A DNA stretch of 64,000 bases from Klebsormidium nitens (lineage: Eukaryota > Streptophyta > Klebsormidiophyceae > Klebsormidiales > Klebsormidiaceae): positions 62,001 to 126,000 of the forward strand of contig DF237049.1 of assembly GCA_000708835.1 (NCBI GenBank), written 5' to 3'. Position numbers and translations under genes: made by a program. Under the pieces are notes generated by a model that was not told where the DNA came from, ran no database searches, and saw only the letters and a program-made list of their open reading frames with translations. Positions within the stretch are counted from its first letter, which is position 1; each line of letters starts with the position of its first letter. Of the stretch, positions 36,901-48,080 are shown piece after piece.

Positions 36901-37159
36901 GGGGCTCAAACCTTCTGTGTCTGTTAATTTTATGATGCTTCAGAAACCCTGTTCCAAGACCTTCCCTTCCAGGCAAACCACACCGTTTGCACAGCCGTCG
37001 CCGAAGTAATTGTTTCTTGCTGTTTTGAAGGAGCGCTGTCCTGCCCACCAGCATTTCAGTGCAACCTGGAGAAGCATTCAGTGATAAATTGGGTTTCCTA
37101 CCAGCAGAGAGTTGTGTAGGAATGCAGTTGACAGACCCTGCTGCAACATTGAGAGCCAT
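33978..37159 (-). CDS. Plastid-type SAM-dependent methyltransferase (UbiE-like fold, At4g29590-type)
   Basis: Seven exons join in frame: 36729-37159, 36329-36491, 35703-35939, 35006-35167, 34653-34748, a 21-base exon 34575-34595, and 33978-34142, giving 424 residues. The N-terminus is basic and Ser/Leu-rich like a plastid transit peptide. Then follow the family-specific IGIKPLYSLMKAGARRMM, STAEKNGVPW, YPDYYLQPFHAYDRGNLCWQ, the SAM motif IVDVGCATGIST (about 252-263), GLDLSPYFLSVA, LPDDSVDIVSLAFV and LRPGGTIAIIDNS, and the C-terminal LMKSTEPWSDEFYGRNL. The substrate is not known to me. An in-frame ATG also exists at 37510, but the extra 117 codons would run through a simple CT/GA repeat; I chose 37159. 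The gene is head-to-head with the citramalate-synthase-like gene. Confidence 0.85.
34575..34595 (-). other. Candidate 21-nt microexon of the methyltransferase gene
   Basis: On the minus strand the 21 bases agtcaaactcacgatttgaag are flanked by AG and GT, are in phase 0 on both sides and encode SQTHDLK. Including them fills a seven-residue gap between IIDNS and SLPAPVYTLMK that I expect from plant relatives. Without it the two neighbouring exons would still join in frame, so only length comparison supports it. Confidence 0.45.
36169..36210. repeat. Two tandem copies of a 21-bp unit in an intron
   Basis: aactccttcaaacaattgtgt occurs twice back to back inside the methyltransferase intron between 35939 and 36329. 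It is a simple tandem duplication. Confidence 0.8.
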
Positions 37160-37701
37160 GTCTTGTAATAGGTAGAAGTCTGCCGACACCGTCCTGCACC
37201 TCTCCTGCACGAGAGCGCTGGTTCTGCACGCTCTCTCTCCGTCTCTTTCTCTTTCTCCGAGTCTCTCTCTCTCTCTCGGGGTTCTGAAGACTGAGACCAC
37301 CCAAAACCCGTTCAGGTTTGTTTTGTTTGTTCGAAGGAGAATCAGTTCGCTGTCAACTTCCATGTTGGCCAGCCCGGGTCGGACTGCATTTCTCTTTGAA
37401 GGAGCCCGGTTCTGCATCAGATCTCCGTGCCAAACCTTGGAACCCCAAACCTTGACCGCCTGTGGCCCCACCTTTCCCCCACCTCGCTTCTCCCTCCACC
37501 TTGGACTCATGAAGTTGAACTTGAAGTTGAAGGTTTTGGCGCTCCTCCCAGGTGGACCTTGCGCTGCTGAAATTCACTCCTCGTCAATTGGCACTAGTTT
37601 AGGAGAAGCAAAAGTGACGGGGGAGGCGGCTGCTCACACTGGTCGTTGCGGCGGCTTTCTTGCATGGGGCGGAGGTATCTGTAAAGGCGCACCCGGTCAA
37701 C
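37160..37701. promoter_or_regulatory. Bidirectional promoter region with a CT/GA tract
   Basis: 542 bp separate the ATGs of the methyltransferase (-) and the citramalate-synthase-like gene (+), so both promoters and leaders must lie here or within the first introns. A CT-rich run at about 37229-37280 (GA-rich on the methyltransferase strand) sits 70 bp before the methyltransferase ATG, a position where CT/GA tracts are common in plant 5' leaders. No TATA box is obvious. Confidence 0.35.
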
Positions 37702-40700
37702 ATGTCGTCAAGAAGCTTGCATGTGTCTGCATCGCAGTTGAATCTCGAGAGAGGCTGCATAAAACAAAGCAGGTCGTCTGAAAGGCCACCATTACCAAGT
37801 ACTGGTTGGGCAACCTGCTCAGGATGCAGACAATTCTCTCTTGTAGAGTTAAGCGGGTCCTGTAAATTGCGTCCCCGTAGAAAGTTGAGCGAGTCAGATG
37901 GCGTTGGTTGGAGAGGGGAGGGTGGACAGCTCACTCAAGGCTTGAGCCGGATGAATTGGGCCCTGCAATGTAGAGAATGGAGAGCAGCTCGGAGGTTGCT
38001 GTCTGGGGTGGTGAGAGCAGCGATGGTGCAGCAGACACGGGCAGACAGCGATCACACTAGTCCAGGCGTTGAGTTGGCGTCCTCTCTATTAGATTCGCTC
38101 GCTCCATATGTCAGCATGTAAGTCGGCAAATCGGTTTCAGAAGCTTCGTCTCCACATTCATGTCATGCTGCTGAGTTGTGGTTTCCATAAGAATTTGAGG
38201 GAAGTTGGCACTCTACTTCTCAAAGCTCGTTCCCACAACATACACAACAGAGACAGACAATGTGCTGGGTGCAGTGAGCAGATGCTCTAGCTGCTCTCTG
38301 GCAAGAACGACGCTAGAAGTGGTGGCAGGTCCTCAATGTCCTCACAGTGACACTGCTTGAGTACAAAGTGTGTGACCTGAGTGAGCGGACCCTTTGTTTC
38401 AGGTACGACACCACATTACGAGATGGCGCCCAGATGGTTGGCATTTCACTAACCGTTGGGGACAAGCTCAAGATTGCCCGGCTGCTCACAGAGTTAGGAG
38501 CGGACTATATAGAGGGGGGTTGGCCTGGTTCGAACCCCAAAGATGCAGAGTTTTTCCTCCGATTCCAGGAAGCCATGGCCGGTGCACCTTGCAATGCGAG
38601 GTGAGAAGACAATCAAGCAGGTCCGCATGAGTGGTGTGATCACAAGATCGGGCACTGGATTCCAACGCCCAAAGTGTGATACAAAATGCCCATAGGCCTT
38701 CTGAAACGCCCATATCAAAAGTTGCCATTGGAACTTTTGATGAACCTCGTGTACGTCAGGCCTACTTGAGCACTCTCAGCAATGTTGTCGTGTTCACGCT
38801 GTGGTTATGCACGTTCTGATGAGCTTGGAAAGAAGCCGGCAATTGACAGCAGATCCTGTGCGACAGGTACGGCACTCAGAAAACCAAGTTGGCGGCCTTT
38901 GGGGCGACCCGTAGAAAGTACTCCTCCTGCGAACAGGACGCCAACGTCAAGGCGCTCGTGGACAGCGGTGCTGATGTCATCACTCTAGTAGCCAAAGCGT
39001 GGGACGTGCAAGTGACGAAGGTACTTGAGGCCAGCCTGGAGGAGAATCTGCTTATGATAAGAGAAACAGTGGAGTACTTCAAGGTGAGAAACAGGCTGCA
39101 ACTAAGAAAGTTATGGGTTGAAGAGCCTCCGTTTGGAAGTATTTGCTTTTGCGTCTCGTTGGTGATTGAAGAAACAGCGGTATCTTCTCAGTTGCTCTCG
39201 AGAGACTTCTCCCGATGAGGTGATCTTCTTGGGGTAAAATGGACATATCCTAGTTTCTCAATTCTGTTTGAGCTGTTTGCATGGTTCTCCAACTGTCATG
39301 AAGAGTCAGATGACTGCAATCTCCTCTGGCAATGCGTACTTTTAGCCAGATTCTTACTTTCAAGCCCCTGCCCGCTTGCGAGACGCACCTGTCATAGTCT
39401 TGTAGGCAACCACTGGATTCCCTTTCCCCCCTTATTGTATGTAAAACTTGCACTCCTTATGTTGCAATCGTTGAGTTGCATGGTCTTCGTTTCTGGCCTG
39501 TTGTCTGATTCCTCGCGCGCGTGCGTTGCTGTCAGGCCCTGGGCAAGGAGGTGATGTTGGATGCGGAGCACTTCTTTGACGGCTACAAGGCCAACAGCCA
39601 GTACGCGCTCGCTGCCCTCCGTACTGCTGCGGAGGCGGGCGCCGATGTGGTGGTCCTTTGTGACACAAACGGGGGCAGCATGCCCTGGCAAGTAGAGGTG
39701 AGCGGACATGGGCCGCCCCGGCAGTGCGCCATTTGTTGCTTCTTCTCTCCTCAAGCACCGTGTTGTTGCTTGCTCATCAAGGAACTTGCAACTGCGACCT
39801 TCGTTTGAGAAAAGCTCTACCCTTCACTGCCTGGTTTGTAGATACGGGGGTTTGCGGCTGACGTGGCAGTCTTAGGCATTCTGCTCCCCTGTCTCGAGCT
39901 GCACTTAAACCTCTGTCTCTTTGTTTGTCTCCCGAATGAGGGCTCAAGCACGGTGTTGCAAGAACCTGACAAATCAGCTATCTTCTTTTGGACACAGGAC
40001 TGGACGCGTGCGGCCAAGGAGGTGCTCCAGGACTGGCCTCACGTTCGCATTGGTATCCATACGCATAACGACTGCGACATGGCGGTAGCTAACAGCCTGG
40101 CCGCAGTGAGGGGGGGTGCCACTTTGATACAAGGCTGTATGAACGGATATGGGGAGAGGACAGGGAACGCGAACCTGGTAAGGACGGGCTCGTTTTTGGG
40201 CCTTGTTTGTTGAGTTTACTGAAGTCAATCTGTCTGAAAGGTTTATTGATGGACAGGGTTCCGTCACTCGCTGCTTTTGAAAGGCTGTCGATTCAACCCT
40301 TGCCATGCGTGGGGGTGCCGCCTCGTTTCAGGAAAGCTGTAGTTTGGCCTCAAGTTTTGCGGCTCTGTGATTTTGAACTTGGTGAGACGTGTAGCTTTGA
40401 AGGAAGATCCTGAAAAATGTTCTCAGCAAATGCAGCGAAGCAAACCGCAGAAGCACTTAGAGCTGTTCCCACTTATTGTCGCCTGTACTCGTAGCTCGGC
40501 TTCGCAGAGCCGAGTCCTTGTGGTCCGCAAGCTGAAGCTCTGGCTTCCCGCAGACGCTCCTGTCATAATCAAATTTGCTGTCTGCCTGCAGGTCTCCGTG
40601 ATAGGCGGGCTTCAGGCGAAGATGGGGTACCGCTGCATCCCCATGGAGTCCCTGAGTCGCCTCACAGAGATTGCTTCCGAAGTGGGCGAGATCGCGGGGC

Positions 40701-43045
40701 AGCCCATGAGGCCCAGCCAGCCTTTCGTGGGCTCTAGTGCGTTTGCTCACAAGGGCGGCATTCACGTGGCGGCCGTTCGAAAGGTGGGCGAGGGTGCTCG
40801 AGCTTTCTCTCGAGAAGAGTGTACTTCATGTTGTCGTGTGGCATCGCACAGACGATTGGACAGGATGCTCACGTCAGCCCAGGCCTCCTTTCGTACCCAG
40901 TGCGAGCTCACTCACTTATAGACAGAACCATTTGGACCTGATTGGGGCACGAACGTCCTCCTACGAAGGAGACAAAATCTGAGTTCGATATAAGATTGCG
41001 GAAGCTTCTCAACACCTGTTTTCGGGCTTCAATGCTCTGTTGGCACAGGCAGCCACTCTTCCGCTTTTGCCGCTCGTCTGCATTCAAGTGCTTACCTGTG
41101 CCTCGTTCACGATGCCCTGTCCCGTTGGTGCGCAGATGCCCGAGTCGTACAACCACATGGACCCGCGCAGCGTGGGCAACACGATGCGGTCGGTGGTGAG
41201 CGAGCTGTCGGGGCGCGGCAACATCCTGGACAAGGCCGAGCAGGCGGGCCTCCTGCTCGACAAGGACGTCGCGGGGAGCGTGCTCGCGCGCATCAAGCAG
41301 ATGGAGAACGAGGTGCGGCAGCTTTGGCCTGCTTTTAATTCTCATTACGAGTCAAAGCCGCAGGGACAAGTCTCGAAGGGGTCTTGGTTTTTTGGTAGAG
41401 TGACCGGTCGCTTCCGGAGACGGATGGGCCCAGCTTCGCAGCAGATTGGATGGTTGCGACGTGAACTGCAAAGCAGTCATTGCTGCTGCCCCAGAAGCAT
41501 CAAAGCTGCTCTGCATTGGGAGCTCAAGTCGTAATAGCGCAAGTCGTGGAAGACGTGAAAGTAGAAAGCTGAACACCGAGAGCCTGCAAAGATGCTCGGT
41601 GCTCACGTCGATCTTCCATCCAGACGTCCGCCCCTGCCACGTCACATCCTCCAGGACACGCAGGTCCTTGCCCTGCGCCGCGCCCACCGCCGCGCCCACG
41701 TACTGCCACTGCTTCGTAGAAATGATACATGGCACGGGCCGCTTATAGAGAGATAATGATTGGAAGAGTAAAGCCTTCTCATCCGTTCGAGCGACTGACA
41801 ATGGCAAAGGAAGACTCCTAACGGGTGGAAACCCAGGGACTGACCGAAATTGAGATTTCGTGGTTGCGCTTGTGACATCCACAAGAATCCTCTTGACTGG
41901 CTATGACATCCTTGCACCCTCCTCATAGTGTGGAAATTGACTATAATTTGCAACAGGAGCCGTCTCTGCACAGCCCTCTCAAGGGGAATAGCCTTGTCTG
42001 ACCTTTGGATCCTTGTCAAGTTCGTAGTGACACTTGTTAACGACACGCCCTCCTGGCCGCAGGGGTGCACGTTTGAGAACGCGGGCGCGTCGGTGGACAT
42101 GCTGATCATGCGGCGGGACCGGCACTACCGGCAGCCGTTCCGCGTGCTCGAGTTCTCGGTCATCTCCAGCAACCGGGGCGGCGCGCGCGGCAGCGACTCG
42201 GAGGACGACGAGGTGGGCGAGGCCAGCAGCGGGCACTGCGGGGACTGGCTGGACGCTAACAACAGCCACGTGAACCAGGCCATCGTGAAGCTGCTCGTCG
42301 GGAACAAGGTCAAGGTGCGTGCCGTGATGGCGCCGATGCCTTGCATCGCTGAGTCCACGTTCATAAGTTGTTGCCCTACTTCGCCCGGGACTTGTCAAAA
42401 CGGTGACTGCAGCAGATATGAAAGTTGCGGTGCTTTCTGTGCTTATCACTTCTGCGATCAGCAACTTCGAGTTAAGTTCATTGCGTGTGCTGGCTCAGCT
42501 CAGTTGATTGGTTTGAGGCTCGTCGTTCGCATTCTTGATTGCTTTAAGCAGAAGTGGGTAACCAAACTTCAAGGCCTCGGATCGTTCAGATCTTTTTGTC
42601 GGGAATGCAGGCTTGCCTGGCCGCTTCTCGTGGACGTATGGTTACTTGTGCTCACATTCACCCTTTTGAGCCTTCCGTTTCTCTCCAGTTGAGCGCGGCG
42701 GAGGGCAACGGCCCCGTGGACGCGCTGAACAAGGCCCTGCGCGAGCCGCTCGAGACCGAGTACCCCCAGCTGCGGCAGACCGATTTGGCGGACTACCGCG
42801 TGCGCCTGCTCGAGTCGGACATCTCGGGCCGGTCCGCGTCCGACAGCGCGTCCACCACGCGCGTGACCATCGACTTCGAGGACGAGGACGGCAACAAGTG
42901 GACCACCGTTGGCGCGCACACCAGCATCGTGGAGGCCAGTTTCCGCGCGCTCGTGGACGGGCTCGAGTTCGGCATCATCAATTGCGACGACGTGAGAGCG
43001 CCGGCTGTTTGGAGACTGTCTTTGTGTACCAAGTCGTTTGTTTGA
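37702..43045 (+). CDS. (R)-citramalate synthase / 2-isopropylmalate synthase family enzyme, plastid-type
   Basis: Nine exons join in frame: 37702-38117, 38403-38600, 38867-39083, 39536-39697, 39998-40177, 40592-40783, 41136-41312, 42063-42314 and 42689-43045, giving 716 residues. Residues 1-120 are Ser/Arg-rich, as in plastid leaders. The HMGL-like TIM barrel follows with [10 protein letters not shown] (140-149), [66 protein letters not shown], the metal-binding GIHTHND (His 352 and 354), [27 protein letters not shown] and [13 protein letters not shown]. Exons 8-9 form the C-terminal regulatory (LeuA-dimer) domain, with an acidic insert (GSDSEDDE). The [10 protein letters not shown] and AFGATRR signatures are those of the CimA type, which condenses pyruvate and acetyl-CoA to citramalate for isoleucine synthesis, rather than of leucine-pathway LeuA. 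The last exon may splice at 42991 (gacgac|gtgaga) to a further short exon; I give the in-frame stop. Confidence 0.9.
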
Positions 43046-43734
43046 GGGGCAGTCTGAGGTTTTGGGACTTCAGGACGGAGTCTGATCTCAGAGTGCCTCC
43101 TGCCGTCTATAAACGCGAACCGGGACTGCTTCTTAGTGGAGTGTTTTTCTTTCTGTCGGTGCTTTTGGGTTTCTCAGCAAGGATTCGTGGTGCCGAGCTT
43201 CCTTAATAATGCGATTTGACGCTGATCTTTGCACCATAATGGATAAGCGTAGGCCAGTATGTTGCTGACTGCTCATTTCGAAAGTCAGAGTTGGTCTTGG
43301 TTGGCAAAGGTTTGTAGGCGTTTGCGACTTCTTTACTGCTCCATGTTGCTTGACTTGCGGGCGTTCCGGATTTGGGCAATCCGGTTGCATTGCTCGTTGT
43401 CTGCGCTCTGGCAGGCTTGGGGGCTGTGAAGCCTTGAAAGAACGATATATTTGCTAAATGTGAAGCTTACTCAAGCTCCCTGACAAAATCTTCTCTCTCA
43501 AACAGGATGGGTGTGACATCAATTAGCGGAGCTATGGTCAGAAGAAAGGCAAGCGTGTTTGTTCAGCCCTTCTGTAGGACAAAGTACTCAACCTGGAGAG
43601 TTCTTAGACAAACGGCGTTGAAGAGTCGAAGCGACTGGTACCTTAAGCGAATGGTATCCAGATCCTCCAAAGCTGGTGGAGAGTTCCAAGAGAAAGTGAT
43701 ACTCGTACGACACATAGCATGCGAAGTACCTTAG

Positions 43735-44395
43735 AATGGAAGGCTGACAGTATGTCGGCTTGAAGAGCTAACAATGGCTGAAGCGGCCGGCCAAGGAAGT
43801 CCGATGCCGGCCTTTGCAATTTGCCTATTTTTACCTCTGGTTTTATCATTCTTGGATCGTGCCTCGATAAGGAGGGATGTTAGTATGCCCCGAGCTGGCC
43901 AGCATGTGGCGTTATAGTCGTCCTCGATGCTGCATGTCACCCTACAGACGTTGAGGTGCAGCTTGCGCAGCCATCCCTTTGATGGCGCTGCAGTCGCAAA
44001 TAATCATGGTTGCACGCACTTATGCCACGCCACCCGGACCGTACTACATCGAGTTCCACATGGCCTGGTACTGTAAACACGGTTCATTAAATAATACTTT
44101 CGTGAGAAGGCCGTAGCTTTCGCCATGGACCTAACGGGTGCCGCGTACAGACATGCAAGTCACGACTGCGACCTTTGGATTCGAAAAGCTACTCTACCAC
44201 TACAATATAGCGACGTACCGGGTTCATTTTTTGCACACTAAACTCAGATCTGCCTCGATCTCGTGCTAGATCTCAATTAATTCGGGACTCAAATCGATTC
44301 CTTTCGTCAAGCCACATCCGTGCTACCTGGCAGTCGGGCCGGCCATACCTTGTTTTTCGAAATTCATACAAGATGAAATTGAATCCGGATTCATT
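43735..44395 (+). repeat. Dispersed repeat, copy A
   Basis: Begins atggaaggctgacagtatg and matches copy B at 48717-49400 in the same orientation, with many substitutions and small indels. Shared landmarks include gataaggagggatgttagta, gttgaggtgcagcttgc, aaacacggtt, ggccgtagc and the end ctggcagtc...ggccatac. No open frame is conserved between the copies and no inverted ends are visible, so the class is unknown. Confidence 0.75.
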
Positions 44396-45351
44396 CGAAA
44401 CAGGAATTAAACCGCTGAAATCGGCGCTTTGTCGAAAAAAGATAGCGCCCATTGCAAATCCATACGTCAAAGTTTCTTCAAATATGTTCCAAACAGGTCT
44501 CCACTGGTCGAATAACAAGTTCCCCCGGGCCCCTTTCTCTTAACTCCAGAACATTTGGTCATATGATCCTCGGGCGGCGATACATAAAAGTGCCCGCTGC
44601 TCCAAAACGCCCTAAAAAGCATGTTTTGACTAGAGGTTTATAGTTAGCATTTCATGTGTCCTTGCATATGCAAAAGACGGTTCTCAAAAAGATGAAGCGA
44701 AGCTCAAGATATGAATGAAGACGCCTTCATGATTTTCAGTTGCGGGCAATAGGGTTTTGTATCTCCGAATTAAGGAAGTTCGAAGAACACTCAAGTCTCG
44801 CTTAGAAGATTCCTTGAAAGTGTACTCCGAGTCTACGCAAATTGCATGCATCATCTTTAAACGACTTGCATGGCCAGGCGGGCACTTTCCATTGTACATG
44901 AGACTTTGCGGCGCACATTTCAAGATACCGAGTTCGATCGAGTGTGATTGAATCTATGACTTCTTGGAACCCAATAGGAGCACCAACAATGGCACTTGAA
45001 TGTAATGGACTTGCGCAGACAACATTAACTTAGGGATAATTACACAGTGATACAAAGCGGTGTTTGCGAGAAAAATGCGGACTGCTTCTTGTGGGACATC
45101 TTCACAACCATCAACTTACTCCAGAGCAAGCAATCTGTACCACTTGGCCAACACTTAGATGGTTCCACCTCCTTACTTCAAAGTGACGAGATTGGGTGTG
45201 TTTCACAAGCAACCGATTGCCTGGATGAAACTCCTGGCTTCAGGCGAATTAGGCATTTGTGATGCGACGTTGGCTCCTGCCTGCGCTTCACAAGAGCTCT
45301 CCAAAACATTCATGCTCCCTCGAGACAAGTTGCAATCATGGCAGTCCAATG

Positions 45352-45406
45352 CTCAGACACCGTGCAAACTTTCAAGACACAATTGAATGCTTGCACGGTG
45401 TCTGAG
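45352..45406. repeat. 16-bp perfect stem-loop near the LHCA1 3' end
   Basis: Arms 45352-45367 and 45391-45406 (ctcagacaccgtgcaa and complement) with a 23-base loop; a bulged extension pairs gcagt with actgc outside it. It lies about 125 bp beyond the LHCA1 stop, so it could fall in that gene's 3' UTR or be an independent fold-back. Confidence 0.65.
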
Positions 45407-45528
45407 ACTGCAGCTTATTGACATGTCCAAACGGGCACCTATGGCGGTGGTGGCAAGCTGACACTGAACCGAGCTTGTCAGCGCAAAGTCGAAGTGTAAC
45501 GCTCTCTCTTATGCAGGGCTGTTCATAT

Positions 45529-47691
45529 TTACAAGATCGACCTAGGAATAAAAACGTCCGCAACAGTGTTGTGCCACGGGTCCGACAGGTGCTGTGCGAG
45601 GTTCTCAAGAGGTCCAGTGCCTGGCCTTACGGCTGCTTGCACGGCAAAGCCAAGGAAAGCAACCAAAGCCAACCGTCCTGCAGCAGAACATGACGTATGT
45701 TAAGGGGGATGCAATGTGCCGTCAGAAATCCTATCCAAGAGACGCCATGGCTCGCATATGCATTTGTTGTAAGCAGCTTGAAAACAAGAATGCACCTCCC
45801 AGAATAAAGCACTTTGAATCTGAATTTTAGTAACTCACGAACAAGACTGCTCAAAGACTTGCACACGATCTCAAAACGATTCCAATTCATCGAAGACCTC
45901 TCACCATTCTTAAGCTCCTTCAGCTTCAACTCGTCCAGCTTAGCGGGGTCTTTGGAGAAACCTGTAGAACAAGAGAGCACAACTGATAAGCTGAGACCCT
46001 CCATCACTGGCGTCCAGCCCTGACTCTCCCACCTGAATAGAAACCCTTGTGTTTTCATCTTTCTGTCACATTGCTTTCCTCATTCCTTGTTGCAGCCAAA
46101 GTAGCCAGCTGAAGTTGAAGGCGAGCTCTGAGTCTCACCAAGGGGATCGAAGGCGCCGCCGGGGTACTTCTTCTTCTCCGCATCGCTCTCGTTGTTCCTC
46201 TGGGACTCGGCCCAAGCAAGCGCAGCGAACTCAACAGCGAGAATGGTGGGTAGATTGCCCCAAGGCACGGCGACTCCGAGGTAAGTGGGGATGCCGCCCT
46301 TGGCTGCCCAGTCCTGTGCGTTCAACCAGTTGCCCAGACCGAGAGCCTCAGGGACGAGGACGCCCGCCTACAGGACGCGACCAATTGGTAGTGAGAATCT
46401 TCAAGCGCCGTCTGACTAAGGTGCCAAAAGAACCTCATCGACCAAGAGAAGCCAAGCATGATGCAGTGATGTGATCCCGAAAGTGGTCTAAAAGAGGAAG
46501 TGCGGCAGTAACAGATGCCGTTATAAGAAACCTCCCCGTTCAGAGAGAGCAATTGTACGCAGTTGCAGGTCATCGCAGAAGCGAGCTAAAAGCTGGATTC
46601 TCTTGCTTCCCAAATGCTAAAGAGGGGTCTGGCTTGTTGTCAGCATCCATTCGCAGAAGGTTTACTTGAATGGGTTACTTCTTGCAGCCTCGCCAGAAGG
46701 ACTTACTGCGATGTTCACCAAGCCCACTCTGTACAGCAATGTGATGCAATCTGAAGCCCTTCATTTGTAAACAATCTGCTTTTACTGACTTTTCGTTTTG
46801 ACCCTCAGAACACCATTGCTTTGCTCTGTCATTCTTTGCCATTGAGGACCAGGTGTCTGGGGGCGCAAGCACAAGAACCTGTAATGGCCTTAAGTGCAGT
46901 TCCAATTGCGGATGCTTGCAAGCGAATCTTCGTTGGAGAGAACGTGCACTTTAGTCAGGAGGCACGAAAACTCACAACTCCAAGCATGGCCCACCGGCAG
47001 TGGATCAGCTCTGCTTCTTGAAACCGGGCCAGGTTCTCGGGAACCTCTCCAAAACCCAAAGGATCGAATCCGAAGTCACTGCACAGAAGAGAGTGGCATT
47101 CTGAGGGACAATCTAAGTGGGTGACTTGAATGCGATGGGCAAGTGCAGATAATAATGAGGCGAATAATTAACACTTTCTGCACATTTCTAATAAAATGCA
47201 GACACCTTCAGCGCAATTTGCTGATCTTCATTTGCTGACAGCAGATTAAAGGGGTGTGATATACACCAAAGGAGTATGTCTTAGCAACTGCAAGTGCTGC
47301 TTTGCCACATTACGAGCAGTGCTGGCAGCAGCTACTTGATCCATCATTACAGCATGCTACCTCCGTTCAAATGCAGCCTGTTGACAACCTTTTGGTTGGC
47401 AAAGCTCAGATCCTTCTAGGTCACATTGAGAAACTTGTGATTTAGGCTAGGGCTTTTCTGGAACCTGTGGATGAATCAGGCTTACCCTGGCAGGCCATCC
47501 AGGTATTCGGGGAGCTTTGAGCCCGGCAGCCACGAGGCCCTCATGGATACCTTGGCGGACCCTGCAATGCTTCTGCAAAGCACAGACCTGCTCCCGCTCA
47601 AGTAGGTGCTCTTCTGCGAAAGAACCGCCTGGGTGCCAGTAAGGCCAACCAATCCGCTGGCCGCAGCGCGGGCAACCACAGCCTGAGCCAT
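45529..47691 (-). CDS. LHCA1: Photosystem I chlorophyll a/b-binding protein LHCA1
   Basis: Light-harvesting antenna protein of photosystem I in the thylakoid membrane. Five exons join in frame: 47486-47691, 46976-47078, 46139-46367, 45905-45961 and 45529-45677, giving 247 residues, close to the roughly 241 of land-plant LHCA1. Residues 1-48 are a plastid transit peptide starting [10 protein letters not shown]; the mature part starts near [10 protein letters not shown]. The first chlorophyll helix has [12 protein letters not shown], the form used by LHCA1 rather than other LHC proteins. It is followed by [51 protein letters not shown] and the third helix motif [12 protein letters not shown], then [16 protein letters not shown] near the end. 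The chlorophyll-ligating Glu and Arg of helices 1 and 3 are present. Codons at three junctions are split, and all frames agree. Confidence 0.95.
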
Positions 47692-48080
47692 CCTTCTTGG
47701 TAGCAAGCACGAGACGAGCTTCTCGAAGGGCGATGCGCAACAAGAGCCCTTTTCTTCCACCAACGACTCGGAGTTCAACTTCGAATGCAGGTCAGGTAGC
47801 CTGTAGGTGCCTGGCCAGTGGCAGAGGAAGATGCACCACAGGGGTACGTCGTACGATGTTCGAATTTCTTGAACAGTGCTCAGCGCACACTCAAGACTGG
47901 CGAGAAGAGCCAATCGCAGCCGTGCAACCTGGATGAGATTTCCTCTAGGTACTTTTGAGGGCGGGGGGATGTCGGACCCGCAACTTGGCCATATTAAAGT
48001 TGGACGGTCGAAAAGATAATTATCTTCTCAAATCAACGGCCAGGTGGCTCTGAAAACAAGTCCACCCTCTTGACCCCGGG
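47692..48080 (-). promoter_or_regulatory. Putative LHCA1 promoter
   Basis: Upstream of LHCA1 on its strand. A CCAAT box (ATTGG on the gene strand, plus-strand gccaat at 47909-47914) lies about 220 bp before the ATG. A 14-bp palindrome aagataattatctt at 48013-48026 contains two GATAA I-box-like cores, an element often found in light-regulated LHC promoters. No clear TATA box. The assignment is by motif and position only. Confidence 0.3.

Larger units (their letters stand above)
43046..45528. other. Intergenic DNA between convergent genes, with repeat copy A
   Basis: Contains the 3' ends of the citramalate-synthase-like gene and LHCA1, repeat copy A (43735-44395) and the hairpin at 45352. The remaining frames are short and unsupported. 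The part 44400-45300 is AT-rich. Confidence 0.45.

Noticed and set aside
37160-37510. Upstream ATG at 37510 for the methyltransferase
   Set aside because: It would add 117 residues partly encoded by a CT/GA simple repeat and take up most of the divergent promoter; the ATG at 37159 gives a normal transit-peptide-like start.
38525-38545. B-box-like ggttcgaacccc
   Set aside because: It encodes the GSNPK motif of the citramalate-synthase-like protein, and no A box or cloverleaf is present.
41928-42692. Plus-strand frame of 254 codons
   Set aside because: It is exon 8 of the citramalate-synthase-like gene read on into both neighbouring introns; the conserved block ends at the donor at 42314.
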